From IMG/VR virus record IMGVR_UViG_3300036826_000482, positions 1 to 26,786 of that record: 26,786 bases of DNA. One strand, written 5' to 3'. The position numbers and the translations under genes were made by a program. Below are positions 7,152 through 13,991 of the stretch, piece after piece (position 1 is the first letter of the stretch; each line of letters begins with the position of its first letter). Below the pieces are notes generated by a model. It saw only the letters and a list, made by a program, of their open reading frames with translations, was not told where the DNA came from and did no database searches. Source of the stretch: a virus.

Positions 7152-7309
7152 AGGTCACGGTCCAGCTCCCGAAGGTCAGCAAGTCGGGGAAGGTGTCGCT
7201 GCCGATGCCGAAGGTGGCCGTCAAGGGCGCCGGCAAGATGAAACTGCCGGCCGTGACGATGGTCCGGATCTCGGCAGCCCCGAAAGGTGGGCTGAAGAGC
7301 CTCCTCTGA
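7148..7309 (+). CDS. Small 53-residue Lys/Val-rich protein with GLKSLL tail
   Basis: Begins MKVTVQLPKVSKSGKVSLPM, a run of alternating basic and hydrophobic residues with repeated P-K-V, and ends PKGGLKSLL. There are no acidic residues at all, so the protein is strongly basic, and the pattern of short beta-like strands separated by Pro/Gly suggests a small extended or beta-sheet protein. It overlaps the previous gene by four bases and the next by one. An AGGAG lies six bases before the start. A role in the capsid or in binding DNA is a guess from charge and position ahead of the scaffold and capsid genes. Confidence 0.7.
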   Translation: MKVTVQLPKVSKSGKVSLPMPKVAVKGAGKMKLPAVTMVRISAAPKGGLKSLL

Positions 7310-7854
7310 TGGCCTCAGGGCGCAACGAGCAGGCCGACCTTTTCGGTGTCAACCCGTACCTCCTGCCCATGAGTTTCGATTCGCTGGGCGCCGTCCCCTT
7401 CTGGATGCAGATGTGGGAGCAGACCCAGCCGAACCTCGGTCTGGATACTTCCCAGGCCACCGGGCTCAGTAGCCTCCTCTCGAGCGGCATCGTCAAGAAC
7501 CTGACCAACAACACGCCGGGCACACCCACGACACCGGGCACGCCCACGACGACCGGGACGCCGGCCAATGATCCCACGGCGCGGCCACCCACGACGCCGA
7601 ATGATCCTGGCGGCGCCGGCCAGCCCGACCCGACCCGCCCGAGCTATCCCAAGGATTCGGCGACCCAGAAGGCCGCTGAGGCGCCGGATTTCACCGGACT
7701 GATCGTGCCCGGGGTGCCGGGCATTTCCAATCCGGGCGTGGGCGTGCCCGCGGCTGACGACGCGAGTGCCACCACGGCCATCGGTGCCGAATCCCTCCTC
7801 AACGATCAGCTGTTGTGGATGCTCACGCACCCCGGCCAGCCCTACAGGAGGTGA
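7309..7854 (+). CDS. Pro/Thr-rich low-complexity protein, 181 residues
   Basis: The start overlaps the previous stop (TGATG). The N-terminal 50 residues look ordered: NPYLLPMSFDSLGAVPFW followed by MQMWEQTQPN, then TGLSSLLSSGIVKNLTNN. A disordered PGTPTTPGTPTTTGTP linker (about 69-85) and Pro/Asp-rich stretches follow. The end is a short amphipathic helix (ESLLNDQLLWMLTHPGQP). The NPYL...W..MW.Q..P motif recurs at the start of the next protein, and GLSSLL here resembles the C-terminal tails of neighbouring proteins. Probably a minor virion component; no family was recognised. Confidence 0.65.
   Translation: MASGRNEQADLFGVNPYLLPMSFDSLGAVPFWMQMWEQTQPNLGLDTSQATGLSSLLSSGIVKNLTNNTPGTPTTPGTPTTTGTPANDPTARPPTTPNDPGGAGQPDPTRPSYPKDSATQKAAEAPDFTGLIVPGVPGISNPGVGVPAADDASATTAIGAESLLNDQLLWMLTHPGQPYRR
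7846..7851 (+). promoter_or_regulatory. AGGAGG ribosome-binding site for the 333-residue gene
   Basis: A perfect AGGAGG ends seven bases before the ATG at 7859, which fixes that start over an in-frame ATG at 7766 inside the previous gene. Confidence 0.8.
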
Positions 7855-7858
7855 TGCC

Positions 7859-8860
7859 ATGGCGACTGTCACAGACAACCCTTACCTGGTGGGCACCGAC
7901 CCGGATTGGCTGAAGGTCTGGAAGCAGTACAACCCGGACGACAAAACCGGCGATGTGGCCGTCGGCCCGACTGGCTTGATGACTCTCCATGAGCAGTCGG
8001 ATACCACCGGGGTCCCGGGCACGCCTGCTGATGTCACCGGATGGGTCGGGACCGGCAACTGGGCGCCTGGCAGCGCACCAGGTAACATCGTGACGTCGCC
8101 CGGTCGTCCTCCCGCCCGCGGCCCAGTCTGGGGACCCAGTATCAGCTGGGCCCCGACGACAAAGGCGACCAGTGAACTGGCAGACCCGACCATTTCTGCG
8201 GGTCCCACGTTCTTCCGGCCGAACCTCCCGGGGGGCACAGCCCCGATCTTCGTCCTGCCGCAACAGCCGGATCCCAACGACAGCAACAAGACCCACTACT
8301 TCACCGGGGCCCCGATCTATTGGGATCCTTCCGAGGTGACCGGCGGCACGATGAGCCCGACGGGCACGTTCCAGCCCACCGGGGGTGAGGTGCATGGGTT
8401 GGGCAAGGCCTTGCGACTGCAAACGACACCGCTCGGCCCGGCCATGGACTCGGGCTACGTGCTCCCAGCCGGCTACAAGGAGGCGATTGCGTCAGGCGGA
8501 CCTGCGGCGGCCGTCGATTTTCTCCAGAGTGGCCCCCGCGGCGCTGACGGGCTCACGGATGCCCAGCGCGCGCTCGTCAGCCAGATCAAGGCCCCGCGCG
8601 TGGGCCCCGCCCGCGGCGCCAATCAGTTCCAGGAGCTCCTGGACGCCTATGGGGCGAGTCCGACGCCCACGGGCACCAGTGTCGCGGGCAACAAGGTCAC
8701 CATGCCTGGCGGGGTCGGCTGGCGCGGCGGGGCGCCGAGCACGGGGGGGCCGCAGGGGATCCGGGGCAACCCGGTGGGCTTCAACGTCAATGCAAAGACC
8801 TGGAAGGACTACGAGGCCCAGCGCCGCGCCTACGTCAACGCGCGAAAGAAAGCGGGGTAA
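7859..8860 (+). CDS. Hypothetical virion-associated protein, 333 residues
   Basis: Starts MATVTDNPYLVGTDPDWLKV behind a perfect AGGAGG. The N-terminal motif NPYL...WLKVWKQYNPDD parallels the start of the preceding protein. The body is Gly/Pro/Thr-rich with few charges (TTGVPGTPADVTGWVGTGNW, APTTKATSELADPTISAGPT). The C-terminal third contains helical pieces (DGLTDAQRALVSQIKAPRVG and NQFQELLDAYGAS) and ends with a basic helix (KTWKDYEAQRRAYVNARKKA). No signal peptide or membrane span is seen. The lack of enzyme-like motifs and the location before the scaffold gene suggest a structural or head-associated protein. The function is unknown. Confidence 0.7.
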   Translation: MATVTDNPYLVGTDPDWLKVWKQYNPDDKTGDVAVGPTGLMTLHEQSDTTGVPGTPADVTGWVGTGNWAPGSAPGNIVTSPGRPPARGPVWGPSISWAPTTKATSELADPTISAGPTFFRPNLPGGTAPIFVLPQQPDPNDSNKTHYFTGAPIYWDPSEVTGGTMSPTGTFQPTGGEVHGLGKALRLQTTPLGPAMDSGYVLPAGYKEAIASGGPAAAVDFLQSGPRGADGLTDAQRALVSQIKAPRVGPARGANQFQELLDAYGASPTPTGTSVAGNKVTMPGGVGWRGGAPSTGGPQGIRGNPVGFNVNAKTWKDYEAQRRAYVNARKKAG

Positions 8861-8863
8861 GCC

Positions 8864-9829
8864 ATGCCGACACTACAGCAGCTCCAGCAGCAAAAGCTGC
8901 GCGCCACGCGGGCGGCGGCGGGCTATCAGCCCACCCCGCGAGCGCAAGGTAATACGTTCCAGAACCTCGTCAACCAGTTGAAGGGTGGCGGCGGGATACA
9001 ACCAACCGCTCCAGCGCCGACCCGGCCCACCCAGCCGCCGGGTATGGGCGGCATGGGCGGTGCGATCGGTGGGGCGACGCCCGGGCAAGGCATGGGCGGT
9101 GCGATCGGTGGGGCGGCGCCTGGGCAAGACATGGGCGGTGCCATGGGCGGGCTCTGGGCGACACAACCGATGGGCGGCGCGATTGGGGGGGCGACCCCCG
9201 GGCAGCCGCAAGACATGGGCGGCCTGACCGAGCCTCCGCTCGCGTGGCAGATCAATGCCATGCAGCAGCAGATGAGCAATCCGAATTATCAGGATCCGCA
9301 GGTCCAGGAGAACATGCGGCAACAGATCGAGCGCATGAAACAGCAGACGGCGATGGGCGGGAACTCCGGCTGGCCCAAGGATGCCAGCGGCAACCCGACG
9401 GTCCCGGGCTACATTCAGTACGGCGCTGGTCCCGCACCCACCGGGGCCGAGGGCAACCAATACGGTCAGTACGGCGCTGGTCCCGCACCCACCGGGGACA
9501 ACCCGCTTGCTCCCTTCGGCGGTGGCCCCACCGGGCCGGTCAATCCGCCCGCCAACCCGCTCGCTCCCTCCGGCGGCGGCCCCACCGGGCCGGTCAATCC
9601 GCCCGCCAACCCGCTCGCTCCCTCCGGCGGCGGCCCCACCGGGCCGGTCAATCCGCCCGCCAACCCGCTCGCTCCCTCCGGCGGCGGCCCCACAGCCCTC
9701 CGAATGAGCCCCAATCAACGGGACTACAACCGGATCATGGCAGCGCGCGCCCAAGCGGCCCAGGCCCCGGCGCCGCGGCCTCGCATGGCGCCCCGTCCGA
9801 CCGGCCAAGGACTCTCGAGCTTGTACTGA
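8864..9829 (+). CDS. Repeat-rich Gly/Pro protein, 321 residues, GLSSLY tail
   Basis: A basic Gln-rich N-terminus (MPTLQQLQQQKLRATRAAAG) is followed by imperfect GMGGAIGGATPGQ repeats (about residues 60-120), a short helical Gln/Met-rich segment (LAWQINAMQQQMSNPNYQ and on to about 160), two copies of YGAGPAPTG (186-194, 203-211), and an 18-residue repeat NPLAPSGGGPTGPVNPPA in almost four copies (from residue 213). The C-terminus is basic and ends TGQGLSSLY, echoing the tails of the two small proteins encoded from 6966 and 7148. Such a protein is expected to be largely disordered. The start is separated from the previous stop by GCC (TAAGCCATG). It may be a flexible minor virion protein; no family was recognised. 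Confidence 0.7.
   Translation: MPTLQQLQQQKLRATRAAAGYQPTPRAQGNTFQNLVNQLKGGGGIQPTAPAPTRPTQPPGMGGMGGAIGGATPGQGMGGAIGGAAPGQDMGGAMGGLWATQPMGGAIGGATPGQPQDMGGLTEPPLAWQINAMQQQMSNPNYQDPQVQENMRQQIERMKQQTAMGGNSGWPKDASGNPTVPGYIQYGAGPAPTGAEGNQYGQYGAGPAPTGDNPLAPFGGGPTGPVNPPANPLAPSGGGPTGPVNPPANPLAPSGGGPTGPVNPPANPLAPSGGGPTALRMSPNQRDYNRIMAARAQAAQAPAPRPRMAPRPTGQGLSSLY
9041..9223 (+). repeat. Degenerate GMGGAIGG-coding repeats
   Basis: Four imperfect copies of a unit coding for (G/D/P)MGGA(I/M)GG, mostly followed by (A)(T/A)PGQ, within the 321-residue gene. Copies are irregularly spaced, indicating older or partly diverged expansion. Confidence 0.7.
9500..9693 (+). repeat. 54-base tandem repeat, about 3.6 copies
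   Basis: Units start at 9500, 9554, 9608 and 9662 and code for NPLAPSGGGPTGPVNPPA. Copies two to four are nearly identical at DNA level while the first has a few changes (TTC for TCC, GGT for GGC), which suggests recent in-frame expansion. Length would be expected to vary between relatives. Confidence 0.9.
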
Positions 9830-9987
9830 CGCCAGTCCGTTCCTTCACCACCGGGCGCGGTCTCGCGAACCGCCGTAAGTCCCGTTCCCGCGGGAGCCCG
9901 TAGGGGCGGACCACCAGCATTGAGGTGTCTGGTGGGCCCCCCGATCACCTCCGCGGTCCGGGAAGACCGCCGGGTGAGACAGCAGCA
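9830..9987 (+). promoter_or_regulatory. Structured 158-base gap before the scaffold and capsid genes
   Basis: The longest non-coding gap in the rightward unit. It holds four perfect inverted repeats: GCGGT/ACCGC at 9857-9873, the palindrome TCCCGCGGGA at 9886-9895, CCACCAG/CTGGTGG at 9911-9935 with an 11-base loop, and GCGGTC/GACCGC at 9953-9970, which ends 17 bases before the scaffold ATG. No U-tract follows any of them, so none is a standard intrinsic terminator, and no clear sigma70 promoter is visible. RNA processing, attenuation or control of the highly expressed capsid genes is a possible role. Confidence 0.45.
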
Positions 9988-10794
9988 ATGGACGAGACCT
10001 ACACGGGTGTCGACGCGGAATCACCCACCGCACCAGATGATGGCTTCTCGCAGCCGGACGCTCCGGCAGCCATTGACAATCGAATCCCCTACGACCGGTT
10101 CAAGCAAGTCATCGATGAGCGCAGCGCCTGGCAGGCCCAGGCGGCGCAAGCCCAGGCCCAGGCCCAGCAGTACGCCGCCATGCTTCAGGCGGTCGCCCAG
10201 GCCAATCGCGCCCGTCAGGCCAGCCCCAATCTCGCCAACCTGAACGAGCAGGAACGCCTGGCCTTCGCCGCTCTGCAGAAGCTCAACGCCCACGACCCGA
10301 ATTACCAGGCCATCCGCCAGGGCTTGCAGCAGATCCAGGAGCTCCGCGCCCATTACCAGCAGATGCAGGCCCAGCAGGAGGCCCTGGCCACCCAGACGCA
10401 GACCTCCCTCGTGCGCCAGGGGCAAGGCCAGATCGGCATGCTCGCCCAGCAGTCCGGCCTGCCGACCGACGTCAGCTACCTGAACCACGTCGAGAACAAC
10501 ATCGCCGCCATCATCAAGGGCAACGCCGAGGCCCATGCCCGATGGCGACAAGGGGATCCGACGATCGTCCCGTGGGCTTTCCGCGTCTACCAACAGGAAG
10601 GCATTGGCCCGATCGCGCGGCAATCCAACGCCGCCGTCGCCTACGCCAAAGCCCAGATGAGAAATCTCGCCTCCCCCATGCGGGGAGGTCCACCCGGCGC
10701 CCCGCTGTTCCCCAAGCCAATCCCCGGCCAGGAACGTGCGTACACCACCGACATGCACCGGGCCGCGGCGTCGCTCATGGACTACCGGGGCTAG
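9988..10794 (+). CDS. Scaffolding-like protein
   Basis: A 268-residue protein directly upstream of the major capsid gene, the usual place of the scaffold. An acidic disordered N-terminus is followed by NRIPYDRFKQVIDERSAW (about residues 31-48), a motif that commonly opens the helical region of capsid scaffolds, and then a long Gln/Ala-rich coiled coil (about 46-135). The C-terminal part is less acidic, with a basic region (RNLASPMRGGPPG) and MHRAAASLMDYRG at the end, as expected for the segment that touches the capsid shell. It would template head assembly and leave before maturation. The ATG at 9988 was chosen over an upstream GTG at 9925, whose extra residues lie in the hairpin region. Confidence 0.8.
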   Translation: MDETYTGVDAESPTAPDDGFSQPDAPAAIDNRIPYDRFKQVIDERSAWQAQAAQAQAQAQQYAAMLQAVAQANRARQASPNLANLNEQERLAFAALQKLNAHDPNYQAIRQGLQQIQELRAHYQQMQAQQEALATQTQTSLVRQGQGQIGMLAQQSGLPTDVSYLNHVENNIAAIIKGNAEAHARWRQGDPTIVPWAFRVYQQEGIGPIARQSNAAVAYAKAQMRNLASPMRGGPPGAPLFPKPIPGQERAYTTDMHRAAASLMDYRG

Positions 10795-10798
10795 GAGG
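10793..10798 (+). promoter_or_regulatory. Strong AGGAGG ribosome-binding site of the capsid gene
   Basis: AGGAGG ends eight bases before the ATG at 10807, starting within the stop codon of the scaffold gene. It is among the strongest Shine-Dalgarno sequences in the window, fitting high capsid expression. Confidence 0.85.
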
Positions 10799-10806
10799 AT
10801 TCGTCC

Positions 10807-12099
10807 ATGGCAGGACAAACCACCGTTGGCGCCGATTCCATCCTCAAGGACGTCTACGAGGGTGGGATCCGCGAACTGATTCCGACCAAGACCGTCGCGC
10901 TCTCGATCTTCGAGGACGGCGACAACTCGGCCTGGTCCGGCCGCGAGATCGTCTTTCCCTCGCGCGTCGGCCGCAACCAGGGCGTCGGCTCGGCGACCGA
11001 GGCCGGCAACCTGCCGACCGCGGGCTCGCAGAAGTACGCCCAGACGCGCATTCCCTGCCGCTATCTCTACGGGCGCATCACCTTCACCGCCCAGGCGATG
11101 GCGGTGTCGGAATCGAGCCGCGGCGCCTTCGCCCCGGTCATGCGTCAGGAAATGGACGGCTTGATCAAGGATCTGCAGAACGAGCGCGGCCGACAGATCT
11201 ACGGCGACGGCCGCGGCGTCCTCGCGCTCGTCAACGGCGCCTCCTCCGGCACGACCGTCACCGTCGATTCGCCGGGGAACTTTGCCGGCGCTACCAACGG
11301 CGCGCGCTTCATCAATCCCGGGGAAATCGTCGCGTTCGTCAATCCGGCCACCGGCGCGCTCCGCACCAGTTCCGTCCGCACCGTGCAGGCCATCGCTTCC
11401 GACGGCACCACCTTCACGATCGATTCCGCGCTGTCCGTCACCGACAACGACTACGTCGTGCGCGCCCAGACGACCGGCATCACGGATGTCAGCGACACCA
11501 GCTACGGCAAGGAAGTGATGGGCCTGGCGGGCAGCGTCGACGACGGGACCAACGTGCCGACCTATCACAATATCTCGCGCACCGCGTATCCCATCGCCGC
11601 CTCCACCGTCATTGCGGGCGTGGGCGCGTGGTCGCAGGAGATCGTAATGCGCGGCCTCGACGTCGCCGATCAGCGCGGCGGCGGGCAGGCCTCCGATCTC
11701 TTCGTGCATCACTCTCTGCGCCGCGCCTACATCAGCTCCACCGATCCGGACCGGCGCTACATGGCCGGTGATCTCATGCGCCCCGACGAGGGCACCGCCG
11801 CCGCCAAGCAGGCCACGCTCACCTTCGGCGGCATCCCGATGCACACCGACAAGTACGCCCCCTACAACACCATGTTCGGCATCGATCGCCAGGGCTGCAC
11901 GCGCTACACCCTCAAGGCCGGCGAGTGGGCGAACGAGGACGGCGCGATCCTCTGCCGCATCGGCACGGGCAACACGGCCACCGATGCCTTCGAGGCCTTC
12001 TATCGCATCTGGGACAACTTCCACTTCGACTATCCCAATCGCTCGTTCCGTCTCGATGGCTTTACCGGCACGACGGTCATCGTGGCCCACGTGGATTAG
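10807..12099 (+). CDS. Major capsid protein (HK97-type)
   Basis: A 430-residue protein beginning MAGQTTVGADSILKDVYEGG and continuing IRELIPTKTVALSIFEDGDN, an N-terminal arm seen in many phage major capsid proteins. A likely E-loop region follows (SAWSGREIVFPSRVGRNQGV, residues about 41-60), then the spine helix (FAPVMRQEMDGLIKDLQNER, about 108-127), a beta-rich insertion (about 140-225), and a C-terminal A/P-domain region with FGGIPMHTDKYAPYNTMFGI. The size and order of elements match HK97-fold shells. The position just after a scaffold-like gene and the strong Shine-Dalgarno support it. The arm motif TT..AD.ILKD.Y is mirrored by the mini-frame at 4472-4528. The fold is inferred by eye. Confidence 0.88.
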   Translation: MAGQTTVGADSILKDVYEGGIRELIPTKTVALSIFEDGDNSAWSGREIVFPSRVGRNQGVGSATEAGNLPTAGSQKYAQTRIPCRYLYGRITFTAQAMAVSESSRGAFAPVMRQEMDGLIKDLQNERGRQIYGDGRGVLALVNGASSGTTVTVDSPGNFAGATNGARFINPGEIVAFVNPATGALRTSSVRTVQAIASDGTTFTIDSALSVTDNDYVVRAQTTGITDVSDTSYGKEVMGLAGSVDDGTNVPTYHNISRTAYPIAASTVIAGVGAWSQEIVMRGLDVADQRGGGQASDLFVHHSLRRAYISSTDPDRRYMAGDLMRPDEGTAAAKQATLTFGGIPMHTDKYAPYNTMFGIDRQGCTRYTLKAGEWANEDGAILCRIGTGNTATDAFEAFYRIWDNFHFDYPNRSFRLDGFTGTTVIVAHVD

Positions 12100-12101
12100 C
12101 C

Positions 12102-12548
12102 ATGCCGCCGGAGATGGAAGACGGACAAGGAGAGTTTCTGGTTCTCGTCGACCGCGCGTATCAGGACGAGACCAAACCGCGCGAGTTCCGCCATGGACGC
12201 GATCGCGTCTGGAAGAAAGGCCAGCAGGAAATGGTGGTCGCGCGCGACACCGCGCTGTTCATCTTGAAAGCCGATCAGCAGAAGTATTGGACCACCGACG
12301 GGCAGTACACCTGCCGCTACGGCATCAAGGACTGTCCCGAGGAGGTGATCCAGATCCTCGGCGGCGAGAGTCAGAACGACTGCTCGCCGATCGAGATCGA
12401 CTGGTCGCGCATCGAGCAGTGGGAGATCTACCGCACGGTGCCGGTGAAGATGGTGGCCGCCAATGTCGGGGCCTATCAGCAGGCCATGCGCGAACATACC
12501 GGGGGCGTCCCCGCCGGGGCAACCGGCATGGCCCCCAAGGGGGTCTAG
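12102..12548 (+). CDS. Hypothetical 148-residue protein after the capsid gene
   Basis: Starts MPPEMEDGQGEFLVLVDRAY two bases after the capsid stop. The first half contains DRVWKKGQQEMVVARDTALF, and the second half has YTCRYGIKDCPEEVIQILGG and NDCSPIEIDWSRIEQWEIYR, with three Cys residues. The protein is compact, charged and lacks membrane segments. The C-terminal 25 residues are Gly/Pro-rich and likely flexible. Its position directly behind the capsid suggests a head completion or decoration protein, but no family was recognised. It is followed immediately by the next ATG. Confidence 0.7.
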   Translation: MPPEMEDGQGEFLVLVDRAYQDETKPREFRHGRDRVWKKGQQEMVVARDTALFILKADQQKYWTTDGQYTCRYGIKDCPEEVIQILGGESQNDCSPIEIDWSRIEQWEIYRTVPVKMVAANVGAYQQAMREHTGGVPAGATGMAPKGV

Positions 12549-12998
12549 ATGAGCAACGTCGCAACGCTCTATCAGCTCGCCTGTCAGCGCTCCTACGAGC
12601 GCGACGGCTACCAGGATCTGGTCAACGGTCTGAAGCAAGTGGCGCGGCAAGAGGTGTACTCGGACGCGATGGTCTCCTCACGCGCGGTCGGGGGGGCGAA
12701 GGCCGATCTGGTGACCAATGCCGCCGTGCGCGTGTACGCGATTCAGTGTGCGATGCCCTCGACGGCCACCACGAACTCCTACCTGCAACTGTTCAACACC
12801 AGTAGCGCGACCGTGACGCTCGGGACCACGGCGCCCGAGTTCCAAGTGATGCTCACCTCCCAGGCCAGTCGCCCGATGGAATTCCCCACGGGCATTCCCT
12901 TCTCCGCCGCGCTCAGTTGGGCCGTCACCACCCTGCCCTCGGGCTCGGTGGCGGCGAACGCGACCAACGCGCCGACGGTCACGATCCTCTATCGATGA
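12549..12998 (+). CDS. Predicted beta-sandwich virion protein, 149 residues
   Basis: The ATG abuts the TAG of the previous gene. The first 45 residues are helical (VATLYQLACQRSYERDGYQD and on). The remainder is a chain of short beta strands with Ser/Thr/Val alternation: AVRVYAIQCAMPSTATTNSY, LQLFNTSSATVTLGTT, and an end strand APTVTILYR. This resembles small jelly-roll or beta-sandwich decoration and baseplate-like phage proteins. The gene at 15428 has a comparable strand-rich C-terminal domain. It overlaps the glycosyltransferase gene by four bases. The function is unassigned, but a virion-surface component is likely. Confidence 0.68.
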   Translation: MSNVATLYQLACQRSYERDGYQDLVNGLKQVARQEVYSDAMVSSRAVGGAKADLVTNAAVRVYAIQCAMPSTATTNSYLQLFNTSSATVTLGTTAPEFQVMLTSQASRPMEFPTGIPFSAALSWAVTTLPSGSVAANATNAPTVTILYR

Positions 12999-13813
12999 TC
13001 TGGATGGAATCCGCCCATCCCCCGGGGGCTCTGGGCGTCACCTGTCAGGAGACGGCCCGGTTCCACCACTTCACGGCCAGCTGGAGCGCCGTCCAGGCGC
13101 CCGCCGAGTCCGTGGAGGTGTGGAGCATGGGCTACGACACGGCCAGCAACAGCAACGAGCTGATCGGGGAAGCGATGCTGTTCTGCGTCGCGTGCAAGCA
13201 CCTGCACACCACGGGAGGGCCCGGGAGCACTCCCCGGTTCCTGCTGCCCTCCAAGAACTGGAAGGAGGATCTCCACCCAGAGTGTCCCCACTGTGCCTGC
13301 ATCCGCTTTCGAGGTCTGGGGTGGGTGTGGCTCATGGACGATGACCACACCTTCCTCCCCCAGACGCTCCTCCGCCTCCTGGACCACCAGGCCGACGTGG
13401 TGCTGCCGCTCTACATCCAGCGGCGGGCGCCCTTCGACCCGTGCATCTACAAGGCCCAGGTGGACGGCGGCTATCATATCTACCACTGGCCTGATCTGGA
13501 CGGCCACCAGGGGCTGCTCGACGTGGTCTCCGGTGGCAAGGGCGGCGTGCTGATCCGCCGCCACGTCATCGAAAAGCTCGAGAGCCCCCGGTACTTCGAG
13601 TGGGATGGCGTCATCGGCGAGGACCACACGTTCTATCGCAAGTGCCGCGAGGCCGGCTTTCGCGTCTGCTGCGATCTCGAAACGCGCCTCGGCCACGTGA
13701 GCCCCGTCATTTTCACCCCCGACTGCGTCGACGGCAAATGGGTGCCCCAGGTGGATCTCCACCATGGCGCCACCGTCACGCTCTGGCCGTCCCGTGGCGA
13801 CGCTGACGCGTAA
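12995..13813 (+). CDS. GT-A-type glycosyltransferase with a Cys-rich insertion
   Basis: A 272-residue enzyme predicted to transfer a sugar from a nucleotide-sugar donor. The metal and donor-binding motif is WLMDDDHTF (Asp115-117). A downstream acceptor and catalytic region reads GGKGGVLIRRHVIEKL, then YFEWDGVIGEDHTFYRKC (Glu209-Asp210), and ends with LGHVSPV (His234). That spacing is typical of family 2-like GT-A enzymes found in phages. Between the first strands and the DxD motif lies a segment with Cys64, Cys67, Cys97, Cys100 and Cys102 (CVAC, CPHC), which looks like an inserted zinc-binding finger. The start overlaps the previous stop as ATGA; an internal ATG three codons later is possible. 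A likely target is a virion protein, or host surface glycans, by context only. Confidence 0.82.
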   Translation: MIWMESAHPPGALGVTCQETARFHHFTASWSAVQAPAESVEVWSMGYDTASNSNELIGEAMLFCVACKHLHTTGGPGSTPRFLLPSKNWKEDLHPECPHCACIRFRGLGWVWLMDDDHTFLPQTLLRLLDHQADVVLPLYIQRRAPFDPCIYKAQVDGGYHIYHWPDLDGHQGLLDVVSGGKGGVLIRRHVIEKLESPRYFEWDGVIGEDHTFYRKCREAGFRVCCDLETRLGHVSPVIFTPDCVDGKWVPQVDLHHGATVTLWPSRGDADA

Positions 13814-13991
13814 CGAGCAGTGGGCCTGGCTCGCAGCCAGTACCACCCACATCACGGGCAATGTCCGCGACTACCGGATCATCTGGCCGTGGCCACCTGT
13901 CGCGCAGGGGGCAGTTCCCCCTGCTCAAGTAACCCCCGACGAGGGAGGCAAGGACGACAGTGAAGAGCATCCAGGAATTCCAGCCGTTTGA
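13794..13991 (+). CDS. Possible small gene, 65 residues
   Basis: A GTG-started frame overlaps the end of the glycosyltransferase gene by 20 bases and the start of the next gene by 32, filling an otherwise empty stretch of about 145 bases. It would read VATLTRNEQWAWLAASTTHI and continue with a Trp/Pro-rich part (YRIIWPWPPVAQGAVPPAQV) and an acidic tail. The composition is protein-like, but there is no clear Shine-Dalgarno and the overlap on both sides is large. It may simply be a leader region; treat as tentative. Confidence 0.3.
   Translation: MATLTRNEQWAWLAASTTHITGNVRDYRIIWPWPPVAQGAVPPAQVTPDEGGKDDSEEHPGIPAV

Noticed and set aside
9857-9970. Intrinsic terminators in the gap before the scaffold gene
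   Set aside because: The stems are short and none is followed by a T-run, so they were recorded as structure rather than terminators.
10021-12090. 689-codon minus-strand frame opposite scaffold and capsid genes
   Set aside because: It crosses two well-supported genes and the intergenic ribosome-binding site; composition (Gly/Arg/Val/His-rich) is that of an antisense shadow.
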